Below are positions 1-6,542 of a stretch of DNA of 64,000 bases, piece by piece. Made by a program: the position numbers and the translations under genes. The notes under the pieces were generated by a model. That model did no database searches. It saw nothing but the letters and a program-made list of their open reading frames with translations, and was not told where the DNA came from. Each line of letters begins with the position of its first letter. The stretch's first letter is position 1. Source of the DNA: Pedobacter sp. D749 (GTDB lineage: Bacteria; Bacteroidota; Bacteroidia; Sphingobacteriales; Sphingobacteriaceae); assembly GCF_019317285.1 (NCBI RefSeq), contig NZ_CP079218.1:1426001-1490000 (forward strand), written 5' to 3'.

Positions 1-7
1 AATTTTA

Positions 8-1354
8 CTAAAAAACGCCGGTGTAATTAAAAGGTGTAATGGTTCTCAACTGCACTTTTACAGATTCAGAAACCGCTAAACCTTCAATAAATTCGGCAAT
101 ACTTGCTGCATTGATTTTTGAATTGGTTCTGGTTAATTCTTTTAAGGCTTCGTAAGGGTTAGGGTAGTTCTCTCTCCTTAAAACTGTTTGAATAGCCTCA
201 GCAACAACTGCCCAGTTTTCATCTAAATCTGCATGTAAAGCAGCTTCATTTAATAAAATCTTATTTAATCCACGTAAAGTAGAATTAATGGCAATTAAAG
301 TATGTCCAAAAGGGACACCAACATTTCTCAAAACAGTAGAATCTGTTAAATCTCTCTGTAAACGCGAAATCGGTAATTTAGCAGCAAAGAACTCGAAAAG
401 TGCATTTGCAATTCCTGCATTTCCTTCTGCATTTTCAAAATCGATCGGGTTAACCTTGTGCGGCATTGCTGATGAACCAATCTCTCCGGCTTTGATCCTT
501 TGTTTAAAATAGTTTTTGGAAATATAAGTCCAGATATCTCTATCCAAATCGATAATGATGTTATTGATGCGTTTTAAAGCATCGCACTGGGCTGCAAACT
601 GATCGTAGTGCTCAATCTGCGTAGTATGTTGCGCACGGGTTAAACCTAATGTTTCATTTACAAATTGATTCGAAAAATCAACCCAGTTTACTTCCGGATA
701 AGCAATGTGATGGGCGTTGAAGTTTCCGGTTGCACCACCAAATTTTGCACTATTAGGGATGTTTTTCAAACTTTCCACCTGGATAGCCAAACGGTCAGCG
801 AAAACCAAAAACTCTTTCCCTAATTTGGTAGGAGAGGCCGGTTGTCCGTGGGTATGTGCCAACATCGGAATATCTTTCCATTCTGTTGCCAAGGCATTTA
901 TTTTTTCGATTAAAGAACCAATCGCCGGGTAGTAACTTTCATTCAGCGCCAGTTTAATAGAATAAGGGATGGCAGTATTGTTGATGTCCTGAGAGGTTAA
1001 GCCAAAATGGATGAACTCTTTATAGTTTTGAAGAGATAAAGCATCAAATTTACTTTTGATAAAATATTCAACCGCTTTAACATCGTGATTGGTTACTTTT
1101 TCAGTTTCTTTAATTTCTAAAGCATCTGCTTCTGAGAAATTTTCGTGGATTTTGCGTAGTTCAGCATAAAGATTTCGATCAAAATTTTCTAAGCCAGACA
1201 AGTTGATTTCGCAAAGTGCGATAAAATATTCGATTTCTACAAAAACCCGGTATTTAATTAGCGCTTCTTCAGAAAAATAAGCAGCTAAACTTTCGGTAGT
1301 TTTTCTATAACGGCCGTCAACAGGTGAAATAGCTTGTAGTGATGTTAAATTCAT
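8..1354 (-). CDS. purB: Adenylosuccinate lyase
   Basis: This 448-residue protein belongs to the fumarase/aspartase superfamily. It catalyses two steps of purine synthesis: cleavage of SAICAR to AICAR, and of adenylosuccinate to AMP, each releasing fumarate. Visible family marks are the N-terminal SPVDGRY, the GLTSQDINNTA region (residues about 118-128), AHTHGQPASPT (166-176, with the catalytic His pair) and the superfamily signature GSSAMPHKVNP (about 293-303, with the mobile-loop serine). The length fits the bacterial purB type. The start ATG is at 1352-1354 and a TAnnTTTG -7 element lies about 22 nt upstream. The stop codon is only 7 bases inside the window edge. No co-transcribed neighbour is visible. 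The enzyme is cytosolic. Confidence 0.97.
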   Translation of the reverse strand: MNLTSLQAISPVDGRYRKTTESLAAYFSEEALIKYRVFVEIEYFIALCEINLSGLENFDRNLYAELRKIHENFSEADALEIKETEKVTNHDVKAVEYFIKSKFDALSLQNYKEFIHFGLTSQDINNTAIPYSIKLALNESYYPAIGSLIEKINALATEWKDIPMLAHTHGQPASPTKLGKEFLVFADRLAIQVESLKNIPNSAKFGGATGNFNAHHIAYPEVNWVDFSNQFVNETLGLTRAQHTTQIEHYDQFAAQCDALKRINNIIIDLDRDIWTYISKNYFKQRIKAGEIGSSAMPHKVNPIDFENAEGNAGIANALFEFFAAKLPISRLQRDLTDSTVLRNVGVPFGHTLIAINSTLRGLNKILLNEAALHADLDENWAVVAEAIQTVLRRENYPNPYEALKELTRTNSKINAASIAEFIEGLAVSESVKVQLRTITPFNYTGVF

Positions 1355-1376
1355 TATGCGGATTATATTTTTGCCG

Positions 1377-1384
1377 CAAATTTA
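1377..1384 (-). promoter_or_regulatory. Probable -7 element of purB promoter
   Basis: Read on the minus strand the sequence is TAAATTTG, which fits the Bacteroidota -7 consensus TAnnTTTG, 22 nt upstream of the purB start. I could not see a convincing -33 TTTG at the expected spacing, so this is a partial match. Confidence 0.45.
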
Positions 1385-1423
1385 CGACAATTGATGGATT
1401 TTAAGGTCTAGCTGCCTAAAATA

Positions 1424-1452
1424 AAAAAGCCTTAGGTATACTAAGGCTTTTT
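1424..1452 (-). terminator. Intrinsic terminator after mini-lipoprotein 1
   Basis: A perfect 12-bp stem (AAAAAGCCTTAG paired with CTAAGGCTTTTT) with a 5-nt loop lies just downstream of the minus-strand stop codon at 1470. A/T tracts flank both sides, so it could work in both directions. Confidence 0.85.
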
Positions 1453-1469
1453 CAAATGGTTTGATAAAA

Positions 1470-1667
1470 CTATTTTTTAGTTGTATCAGCTTTTAGAGTG
1501 TCTTTAACGGTTGTGTCTTTTACAGTTGTATCTTTAACTGTAGTATCTACAACTGTAGAGTCAACTTTAGATGAATCTGTTCCGCCATCTTTCTTTTCCG
1601 ATTTACAGGCTACAACCGATAGAGATAAAGCCAGAGCTAAAAAGCCCATCTTGAATGCATTTTTCAT
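1470..1667 (-). CDS. Mini-lipoprotein 1 of a four-copy tandem family
   Basis: This 65-residue precursor has a lipoprotein signal peptide starting MKNAFKMGFLALALSLSVVA and a lipobox cysteine at residue 21. The mature part of about 45 residues is almost entirely Thr, Asp, Val, Lys and Ser, built from iterations of DTTVKDT. It is one of four adjacent paralogues (starts at 1667, 2024, 2374 and 2739) sharing an almost identical leader peptide. Copy 1 is the most diverged: it ends LKADTTKK and lacks the TEVKH tail of the others. It has its own upstream GGGTTAC-type promoter and its own downstream terminator, so it is a single-gene unit. The mature sequence is probably disordered and displayed in the periplasm or outer membrane. 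I recognise no known family and assign no function. Confidence 0.85.
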   Translation of the reverse strand: MKNAFKMGFLALALSLSVVACKSEKKDGGTDSSKVDSTVVDTTVKDTTVKDTTVKDTLKADTTKK

Positions 1668-1706
1668 TGTTTTTTAATTTGTTTGGTTTTTAAAATTAAT
1701 TACTAA

Positions 1707-1735
1707 TTTATACAAAAAAGCTATAAAAGTAACCC
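1707..1735 (-). promoter_or_regulatory. Putative ECF-type promoter, mini-lipoprotein 1
   Basis: On the minus strand GGGTTAC (1735-1729), a 16-nt spacer and TATAAA (1712-1707) lie 39 nt upstream of the start codon. The same arrangement occurs at five other sites around the neighbouring sigma-factor gene, so I read it as a -35/-10 pair recognised by that ECF sigma factor. The motif is seen directly; the assignment to the sigma factor is inference. Confidence 0.65.
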
Positions 1736-1748
1736 GGTTTGATTAAAT

Positions 1749-1783
1749 AAAAAAGGTCACGATTCAGAATCGTGACCTTTTTT
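1749..1783 (-). terminator. Intrinsic terminator after mini-lipoprotein 2
   Basis: A stem of AAAAAAGGTCACGATT pairs with AATCGTGACCTTTTTT across a 3-nt loop (CAG). It lies 19 bases downstream of the stop codon of mini-lipoprotein 2 and upstream of the promoter of copy 1, so it insulates the two units. Confidence 0.85.
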
Positions 1784-1802
1784 GTGGAATTTTATAAAAA
1801 AA

Positions 1803-2024
1803 TTAGTGTTTTACTTCAGTTTTTTCTGTAGTAGCTTTAACTGTAGTATCTTTTACGGTAGAATCTTTAACTACTGTATCAACTTTAGTTGTATCAGTAA
1901 CAATTGTAGAAGAATCTGTCACTGTTGTATCAGCGCCATCTGCTTTTTTAGTTGAATCGCCACAAGCAGCAACTGTTAAAGATAAGGCCAGGGCTAAAAA
2001 GCCTAATTTGAATGCATTTTTCAT
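1803..2024 (-). CDS. Mini-lipoprotein 2 of a four-copy tandem family
   Basis: This is a 73-residue lipoprotein precursor. The reading frame extends 11 codons further upstream, but the ATG at 2022-2024 aligns with the MKNAF starts of its paralogues and leaves a normal 5' leader after the putative promoter, so I chose it. The signal peptide ends at the lipobox cysteine (residue 21), followed by GDSTKKADGAD. The mature chain repeats acidic/Thr phrases such as DTTVTDSST, DTTKVDTVVKDST and VKDTTVK, and ends in TEKTEVKH. It has its own promoter and terminator. It is predicted to be a small disordered lipoprotein of the same unassigned family as its neighbours. Confidence 0.85.
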   Translation of the reverse strand: MKNAFKLGFLALALSLTVAACGDSTKKADGADTTVTDSSTIVTDTTKVDTVVKDSTVKDTTVKATTEKTEVKH

Positions 2025-2056
2025 CTTGGTATATGTTTTAGGGTTAATATATACCA

Positions 2057-2085
2057 TTAATACCCAAAAAGTAAAAAGGTAACCC
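2057..2085 (-). promoter_or_regulatory. Putative ECF-type promoter, mini-lipoprotein 2
   Basis: On the minus strand GGGTTAC (2085-2079), a 16-nt spacer and TATTAA (2062-2057) lie 32 nt upstream of the chosen start. The spacing is the same as for the sister promoters. Confidence 0.68.
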
Positions 2086-2102
2086 GTTTTTGGGTTAAAA
2101 TG

Positions 2103-2140
2103 AAAAAGCCTTTGAAAAATGAATTTCCAAAGGCTTCTTT
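2103..2140 (-). terminator. Intrinsic terminator after mini-lipoprotein 3
   Basis: AAGCCTTTG (2106-2114) pairs with CAAAGGCTT (2128-2136) around an AT-rich loop, flanked by A and T tracts. It lies 16 bases past the stop codon of mini-lipoprotein 3. Confidence 0.8.
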
Positions 2141-2155
2141 TATAAAAAAGTTAAA

Positions 2156-2374
2156 CTAGTGTTTAACTTCAGTTTTTTCTGTAGTAGTTTTTACAGTAGT
2201 ATCTTTTACTGTAGAATCTTTTACTGAAGTATCTTTTTTAGTAGTGTCAGTAATTACAGTTGAAGAATCAGTAGCTGTAGTATCAGCACCTTCTGCTTTT
2301 TTCTCTGAGTTACAAGCAACAACTGATAAAGATAAAGCTAAAGCTAAGAAGCCTAATTTGAATGCATTTTTCAT
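2156..2374 (-). CDS. Mini-lipoprotein 3 of a four-copy tandem family
   Basis: This 72-residue lipoprotein precursor has a leader identical to that of copy 4 over the first 20 residues and a lipobox cysteine at 21 followed by NSEKKAEGAD. The rest is Thr/Asp/Lys/Val-rich (DTTATDSST, DTTKKDTSVKDS, TVKDTTVK) and ends TEKTEVKH, as in copy 2. The promoter GGGTTAC-N16-TATTAA lies 36 nt upstream and a hairpin terminator follows the gene. No domain is recognisable. Preservation of the whole set argues that the copies are functional rather than decaying. Confidence 0.85.
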   Translation of the reverse strand: MKNAFKLGFLALALSLSVVACNSEKKAEGADTTATDSSTVITDTTKKDTSVKDSTVKDTTVKTTTEKTEVKH

Positions 2375-2410
2375 TTTGAATATTTTTTAAGTAATTAATT
2401 AATTTACCTG

Positions 2411-2439
2411 TTAATACCCGTTATTGAAAAAGGTAACCC
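2411..2439 (-). promoter_or_regulatory. Putative ECF-type promoter, mini-lipoprotein 3
   Basis: On the minus strand GGGTTAC (2439-2433), a 16-nt spacer and TATTAA (2416-2411) lie 36 nt upstream of the start codon. This is a full match to the motif of copy 2. Confidence 0.7.
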
Positions 2440-2468
2440 AAAAAAATAAAGAAAAATTAGAAAAAAAT

Positions 2469-2506
2469 AAAAAAGGCTTCTGATGTATAACCAGAAGCCT
2501 TTTTTT
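2469..2506 (-). terminator. Intrinsic terminator after mini-lipoprotein 4
   Basis: AAAAAAGGCTTCTG (2469-2482) pairs with CAGAAGCCTTTTTT (2492-2505) and is followed by more T residues. It lies directly downstream of copy 4. Confidence 0.85.
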
Positions 2507-2520
2507 ATAGTAAAGTTAGA

Positions 2521-2739
2521 CTAGTGTTTAACTTCAGTTGTAGTAGTAGTTGCTTTTACAGTTGTATCTTTAACTGTAGAATCTTTAACTGTAGTATCTT
2601 TTGCAGTAGTATCAGTAACGATAGTAGAAGAATCAGTTAAAGTAGTATCAGCACCTTCAGCTTTTTTTTCTGATTTACAAGCTACAACTGATAAAGATAA
2701 AGCTAAAGCTAAAAAGCCTAATTTGAATGCATTTTTCAT
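2521..2739 (-). CDS. Mini-lipoprotein 4 of a four-copy tandem family
   Basis: This 72-residue lipoprotein precursor has a lipobox cysteine at residue 21, followed by KSEKKAEGAD. The mature region iterates TTVKDSTVKDTTVK and ends TTTTTEVKH. It is the copy nearest the sigma-factor gene and is divergently oriented from it, with about 200 bp of shared regulatory DNA between the two starts. Promoter GGGTTAC-N16-CATTAA lies 30 nt upstream. I assign the same unknown role as for the other copies. Confidence 0.85.
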   Translation of the reverse strand: MKNAFKLGFLALALSLSVVACKSEKKAEGADTTLTDSSTIVTDTTAKDTTVKDSTVKDTTVKATTTTTEVKH

Positions 2740-2769
2740 TTTTGAATTTTTTTAGTAATTAATTTCTTA

Positions 2770-2798
2770 TTAATGCCGCAAAGGTAAAAAGGTAACCC
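2770..2798 (-). promoter_or_regulatory. Putative ECF-type promoter, mini-lipoprotein 4
   Basis: On the minus strand GGGTTAC (2798-2792), a 16-nt spacer and CATTAA (2775-2770) lie 30 nt upstream of the start. The first base of the -10 hexamer differs from the TATTAA seen at most other copies. Confidence 0.65.
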
Positions 2799-2840
2799 GA
2801 TAATTTTCAGAAAAGGTAAAATATTTTTTTCTGGCGATTT

Positions 2841-2870
2841 GGGTTACCGTTTGCTTTTAGTTTGTATTAA
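2841..2870 (+). promoter_or_regulatory. Putative autoregulatory ECF promoter P1 of the sigma operon
   Basis: GGGTTAC (2841-2847), a 17-nt spacer and TATTAA (2865-2870) lie on the plus strand 71 nt upstream of the sigma-factor start. It is the same motif that precedes the lipoproteins, in the opposite orientation. This suggests the sigma factor drives its own operon. Confidence 0.6.
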
Positions 2871-2909
2871 GCAATTATAGTAGCAATAAATATTTTTTTG
2901 TCTAATATT

Positions 2910-2938
2910 GGGTTACTATTTATAGAAAAATGTATTAA
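2910..2938 (+). promoter_or_regulatory. Second ECF-type motif P2 abutting the sigma-factor start
   Basis: GGGTTAC (2910-2916), a 16-nt spacer and TATTAA (2933-2938) match exactly, but the hexamer ends only 3 nt before the GTG start. Transcripts from here would be leaderless or would begin inside the first codons. It may be a second promoter, a decoy, or a sign that translation starts further downstream. Confidence 0.5.
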
Positions 2939-2941
2939 CTA

Positions 2942-3508
2942 GTGAATAACAGTTTAAAGAGTTCAGTTCCAACAGATAGAGAGGTTATTTTAGGTATTCT
3001 AAATAACTCAGAAGATACACTTAACAAGTTATACAAAGCGTATTATGCGATGGTTTTGCAGTTTATCCTAAACAATAACGGTGATGAAGATGATGCAAAA
3101 GATGTTTATCAGGAAGGCATAATAATTTTATATAACAAAATTAAGGCGGGTAATTTTGAGCTCAGCAGCAAGCTGAAAACTTATATTTATTCGGTCTGCA
3201 GGCGTATCTGGCTAAAAAAACTTAGTCTGAACAGTAAAAAAGCCGGTAATATTACCGATTATGAAGATGTATTTGCTGTTGAAGAAGATGTAGAAAACCA
3301 TGAAGAGAAAGATGCTTCTTTTGCAAAAATGCAATCTGCACTTGATCACCTGGGCGAACCTTGTAAAACCATTATTCAGGATTTTTATATCCACAATTTA
3401 TCCATGCAGGATATCTGTGAAAAGTTCGGTTATACCAATACCGATAATGCAAAAACGCAGAAATATAAATGCCTGCAAAGGTTAAAGAAAATATTTTTTC
3501 AACCATAA
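2942..3508 (+). CDS. ECF-type RNA polymerase sigma factor
   Basis: This 188-residue sigma-70-family protein shows region 2 around residues 20-75 (LNKLYKAYYAMVLQF, then DAKDVYQEGIIILYNKI) and region 4 near the C-terminus (LGEPCKTIIQDFY, LSMQDICEKFGY, then KYKCLQRLKKIF). Both are typical of short extracytoplasmic-function sigma factors. The start is a GTG; no in-frame ATG exists until deep in region 2. Six bases separate it from the downstream anti-sigma/protease gene, so they are almost certainly co-transcribed. Two copies of the motif found upstream of the four adjacent lipoproteins precede it. I infer that this sigma factor transcribes its own operon and the lipoproteins under envelope stress; the signal is unknown. 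Confidence 0.92.
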   Translation: MNNSLKSSVPTDREVILGILNNSEDTLNKLYKAYYAMVLQFILNNNGDEDDAKDVYQEGIIILYNKIKAGNFELSSKLKTYIYSVCRRIWLKKLSLNSKKAGNITDYEDVFAVEEDVENHEEKDASFAKMQSALDHLGEPCKTIIQDFYIHNLSMQDICEKFGYTNTDNAKTQKYKCLQRLKKIFFQP

Positions 3509-3514
3509 TTTGAA

Positions 3515-4609
3515 ATGAGAAACGATTTGGAGTTAGATGCAATTATTGAAGATTATCTTTTAGGTAAACTTAATGCACAGGAAATGGAAGCTTTTGAACA
3601 GTTACGTCTTAATGATGCCACAGTAGATCATAAGGTAGTTTCGCATAAGTTCTTTTTAGCATCTATGGATACATTTGCAGAACAGCTGCGCCTAAAAGAA
3701 CAATTAAATCATATTCATTCAGAAATTGATGTGGAAGGTCTGGCTGCTACACTTAGGCCTCATCCTTCACGTGTAGTTCAATTGTGGCGGAAACATAAAT
3801 CTGCCATTGCGGTGGCAGCATCTTTTGTTGTACTTTCTCTGGTTTCTATCTACTCTATTCAGCATAGCACTCAACAGGCAGAACGCTACAGACAATTAAG
3901 TAATAAGGTAAATAATGCCATTAAAACACAAAATAGCTTAATCAGAAATATTAAGCATAACAATGCAACTTCTGATAAGCCAAGTACTCAGAATAGTTTT
4001 GGTGGTACTGGTTTTGCCATTTCTACAAATGGTTATATTTTAACTAATCTGCATATCATTAATGGCGCTGATTCTTTATATGTTCAAAACAGTAAAGGAG
4101 AATCATTTAAAGTAAAATCGATTTATACAGATCCTCAAAACGATATCGCAATTCTTAAAATAAACGATAAACACTTCAGTAACTTATCTTCTATTCCTTA
4201 TACCATTAAAAGAAATACCAGTAACATTGGTGAAATTGTGTACACTTTAGGTTATCCAAAAGACGATGCTGTACTTGGAGAGGGCTATGTGAGTTCTAAA
4301 AATGGTTTTATTGGAGATACCACTCAGTATCAGGTAGCCATTTCGGTTAATCCAGGTAATAGCGGCGGTCCGGTTTTAGACAATAACGGAAATTTGGTTG
4401 GTATTATCAGTGGTAAGCCAGATCAGACTGAAGGCGCTGCCTTTGCCATTAAATCAAAATATATTTTAGAGGCAATGAGGGCTATTCCTCAAGATTCATT
4501 GGGTACAAATAAACTTTCTGCCAACAAAAAGAGCTTACTGTCTGGTTTAAAACGTACCAAACAGATCGAAAAAATACAAGATTATGTATTTATGATTAAA
4601 GCATATTAA
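3515..4609 (+). CDS. Membrane anti-sigma factor fused to HtrA-like serine protease domain
   Basis: This 364-residue protein has three parts. Residues 1-90 are cytoplasmic and resemble Bacteroidota anti-sigma domains (IIEDYLLGKLNAQEMEAFEQ). One transmembrane helix spans about 97-115. The periplasmic part from about 160 on is a trypsin-like protease of the HtrA/DegP type. Its triad is intact: His180 in TNLHII, Asp210 in DPQNDIAILKI and Ser283 in NPGNSGGPVL. No PDZ domain follows; the last 40 residues are basic and unassigned. In classical systems a separate protease (DegS) cuts the anti-sigma factor, whereas here both functions lie in one chain. It follows the sigma gene by 6 bp. I infer that it holds the sigma factor at the membrane and may cleave itself or a partner; the sequence does not prove self-cleavage. 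Confidence 0.88.
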   Translation: MRNDLELDAIIEDYLLGKLNAQEMEAFEQLRLNDATVDHKVVSHKFFLASMDTFAEQLRLKEQLNHIHSEIDVEGLAATLRPHPSRVVQLWRKHKSAIAVAASFVVLSLVSIYSIQHSTQQAERYRQLSNKVNNAIKTQNSLIRNIKHNNATSDKPSTQNSFGGTGFAISTNGYILTNLHIINGADSLYVQNSKGESFKVKSIYTDPQNDIAILKINDKHFSNLSSIPYTIKRNTSNIGEIVYTLGYPKDDAVLGEGYVSSKNGFIGDTTQYQVAISVNPGNSGGPVLDNNGNLVGIISGKPDQTEGAAFAIKSKYILEAMRAIPQDSLGTNKLSANKKSLLSGLKRTKQIEKIQDYVFMIKAY

Positions 4610-4641
4610 AAATATAATACCCCAAACAAATTAATATTCTT

Positions 4642-4674
4642 AAACCCTGTAGATTAAATTCTTCAGGGTTTTTT
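4642..4674 (+). terminator. Intrinsic terminator of sigma/anti-sigma operon
   Basis: AAACCCTG pairs with CAGGGTTT around a 14-nt loop and is followed by a T run. It begins 32 bases after the stop codon of the protease fusion. Confidence 0.85.
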
Positions 4675-4738
4675 ATTGGAATTGTAATTTGGAGGTCTGA
4701 AATTAATATTAAATCTATGTATTTACTATAGTATTGTT

Positions 4739-4746
4739 TAGATTTG
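4739..4746 (+). promoter_or_regulatory. Probable -7 element of peroxiredoxin promoter
   Basis: TAGATTTG fits TAnnTTTG and lies 28 nt upstream of the start codon. No clear -33 element was seen. Confidence 0.45.
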
Positions 4747-4774
4747 TTATAGTCAAAATTAAATTAATAATATC

Positions 4775-5410
4775 ATGAGTATAAGATTAGGCGATACCGC
4801 ACCGAATTTCAAGGCCGATACCTCTATTGGCGAAATAGATTTTTACGATTATTTAGGCGATAGCTGGGGCGTGCTTTTTTCTCACCCTGCTGATTATACA
4901 CCAGTTTGTACAACAGAACTGGGTAGAACGGCTGCGCTAAAAGGCGAATTTGAAAAGCGAAATGTTAAAGTTCTGGCATTAAGTGTTGATTCTGCCGAGT
5001 CGCATAAAGGCTGGATTAATGATATTAACGAAACTCAAAATACTTCTGTCGAATTTCCAATTATTGCCGACCCAGACAAAACAGTGGCCAATCTTTATGA
5101 TATGATCCACCCGAATGCTTCAGAAACATTAACCGTTCGATCATTGTTCGTCATTAGTCCCGATAAAAAAGTGAAATTGATCATTACTTATCCGGCATCT
5201 ACCGGAAGAAATTTCAATGAAGTATTGCGCGTAATTGATTCTTTGCAGCTTACCGCAAATTATAGCGTAGCTACACCGGCAGATTGGAAAGACGGAGAGG
5301 ATGTAATTGTGGTAAACAGCATTAAAACTGAAGATATTCCGGCTAAATTTCCAAAAGGACATCAGGTAATCAAGCCATATTTACGTACTACACCTCAACC
5401 GAATAAATAA
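4775..5410 (+). CDS. Peroxiredoxin, Prx6 (1-Cys) type
   Basis: This 211-residue thioredoxin-fold peroxidase reduces hydrogen peroxide and organic or lipid hydroperoxides. The peroxidatic cysteine is Cys45 in HPADYTPVCTTELG, the Prx6-type active-site motif with the conserved Thr two residues before Cys. The long C-terminal extension (about residues 165-211, with WKDGEDVIV and the basic FPKGHQVIKPYLR tail) is typical of the Prx6 group and absent from short AhpC-like forms. No second conserved resolving cysteine is present. The gene stands alone with its own probable promoter. It is cytosolic and likely induced by oxidative stress, though no OxyR-type site is identifiable. Confidence 0.93.
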   Translation: MSIRLGDTAPNFKADTSIGEIDFYDYLGDSWGVLFSHPADYTPVCTTELGRTAALKGEFEKRNVKVLALSVDSAESHKGWINDINETQNTSVEFPIIADPDKTVANLYDMIHPNASETLTVRSLFVISPDKKVKLIITYPASTGRNFNEVLRVIDSLQLTANYSVATPADWKDGEDVIVVNSIKTEDIPAKFPKGHQVIKPYLRTTPQPNK

Positions 5411-5487
5411 TTTGAGCAACATGCTTTTTGAAACGCAACATTCTTGTTAAACGTCCAAAAAGGAGAAGCATTATAGGTGCAAATTAT

Positions 5488-5495
5488 TATATTTG
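5488..5495 (+). promoter_or_regulatory. Probable -7 element of cold-shock gene, long leader
   Basis: TATATTTG fits TAnnTTTG about 126 nt upstream of the cold-shock start codon. It predicts a 5' untranslated leader of roughly 120 nt. Long leaders are typical of cspA-family mRNAs, in which RNA structure controls translation. Confidence 0.45.
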
Positions 5496-5621
5496 ATAGT
5501 TTTGTTTCAATATTAACGCTCTAACTAATTGTTTATCCCATTTTTAATTGTCAATTGGTTGAATGAAATGCTGATCAAAGCGTAAAAGGTTTATTTATTT
5601 TATACAATTTTTTATTTTTTT

Positions 5622-5819
5622 ATGGCAACCGGAAAAGTTAAGTGGTTTAACACACAAAAAGGCTTTGGATTTATTGTACAAGAAGACAATAAAGACTTAT
5701 TTGTACATTTTAAAGATGTTTTAGGTGGAATCGAAAGCTTGAAAGAAAACGATACAGTAGAATTTGAAGTGGCTGAAGGCAGAAAAGGTTTACAGGCAGT
5801 AAACGTTAAGAAAGTTTAA
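5622..5819 (+). CDS. Cold-shock domain protein (CspA family)
   Basis: This 65-residue single cold-shock domain protein binds single-stranded RNA and DNA and acts as an RNA chaperone. RNP1 (KGFGFI, residues 14-19) and RNP2 (LFVHF, about 27-31) are both present, as is the N-terminal GKVKWFN. The length is the family standard. The leader is long and AT-rich and a strong hairpin terminator follows. The gene is monocistronic. Confidence 0.95.
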   Translation: MATGKVKWFNTQKGFGFIVQEDNKDLFVHFKDVLGGIESLKENDTVEFEVAEGRKGLQAVNVKKV

Positions 5820-5850
5820 GCAATAATATAATCATTATTTCTCCACCCTA

Positions 5851-5880
5851 CAAAAAGCTTTTCGAGAGAAGGGCTTTTTG
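5851..5880 (+). terminator. Intrinsic terminator after cold-shock gene
   Basis: CAAAAAGC pairs with GCTTTTTG and the stem continues through TTTTC/GAAGG (with two G-T pairs) to a GAGA tetraloop. It lies 31 bases past the stop codon. Confidence 0.85.
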
Positions 5881-5900
5881 TATTTTGTATTGCCATGTTT

Positions 5901-5925
5901 GTCATTCTGAACGCAGTGAAGAATC
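5901..5925. repeat. Short REP-like repeat (GTCATTCTGAACGCAGTGAA type)
   Basis: The phrase GTCATTCTGAACGCAGTGAA plus GAATC recurs inverted at about 6361-6386 and 8159-8186, and in variant forms at about 48760 and 50700. It is a dispersed intergenic palindrome half-unit of the kind that yields spurious peptides reading CHSERSEES. It is not coding. The rest of 5926-6041 shows nothing recognisable. Confidence 0.7.
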
Positions 5926-6041
5926 CCTGACCTATGAATACTGCCTTCTGGACTGTAACTTTGCACAAAGGTCGATTAGCATTTATGTTGGTTGCTCCCT
6001 ACTTGCGGATTCCTTATTCTGTTTGGGATCACAGTTTACTA

Positions 6042-6470
6042 ATATCATGCAATGGGTTCTGACCTATTTTTTGAAAAGCAGTAGTTGTAGTGCTTCTGTT
6101 TTGATAGTCCCGTCATTTGCTTAATCCCGATTTAAATCCTCTATGGGATAAAATATAATACTCCAATCGGGATAACGCTGTCTGTCGGGTTTATTTTACA
6201 AACAATAGCTGTACTATTTAAGCCAGCTAAACCCGATCTTAGCGAGATGCCGGTATTTTTCATCGGCAGAAGCGGGAGCGGGGCTGTGGGATCCCAATGG
6301 CTTCTGGACCTGCTTTCCAAAAAAAAGTAGTTGGTTTTGATTTAATATTTTGTAGGTTAAAGATTCTTCACTGCGTTCAGAATGACAGACTTCAATATAA
6401 TGGTCGTCATCTCGACCGGAGCAACGCAAAGTGGAGAGATCTATTTAGACAGATTTTGCTTCTCAAGAGC
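6042..6470. repeat. Structured ~430-bp repeat, left copy
   Basis: A block of about 430 bp matches 7837-8265 in direct orientation with only scattered differences. It contains at least three stem-loops present in both copies: ATCCCGATT (6124-6132) with AATCGGGAT (6165-6173); TCGGGTTTA (6185-6193) with TAAACCCGA (6228-6236); and GCCGGT (6249-6254) with ATCGGC (6262-6267). Its 3' part carries the REP-like phrase and a TCGACCGGAG...GGAGAGATC segment. There is no plausible open reading frame. The two copies bracket an IS3-family element. Confidence 0.8.
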
Positions 6471-6542
6471 CTTTGGAGTTGCTACATTTGACTGGAGGGT
6501 TTTATTTGTCAGATTTAAACATTAAACTTTAAATTTGAATAT

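Noticed and set aside
5885..6491. Small ORFs reading CHSERSEES
   Set aside because: These are translations of the dispersed REP-like repeat and appear on either strand at each repeat copy.
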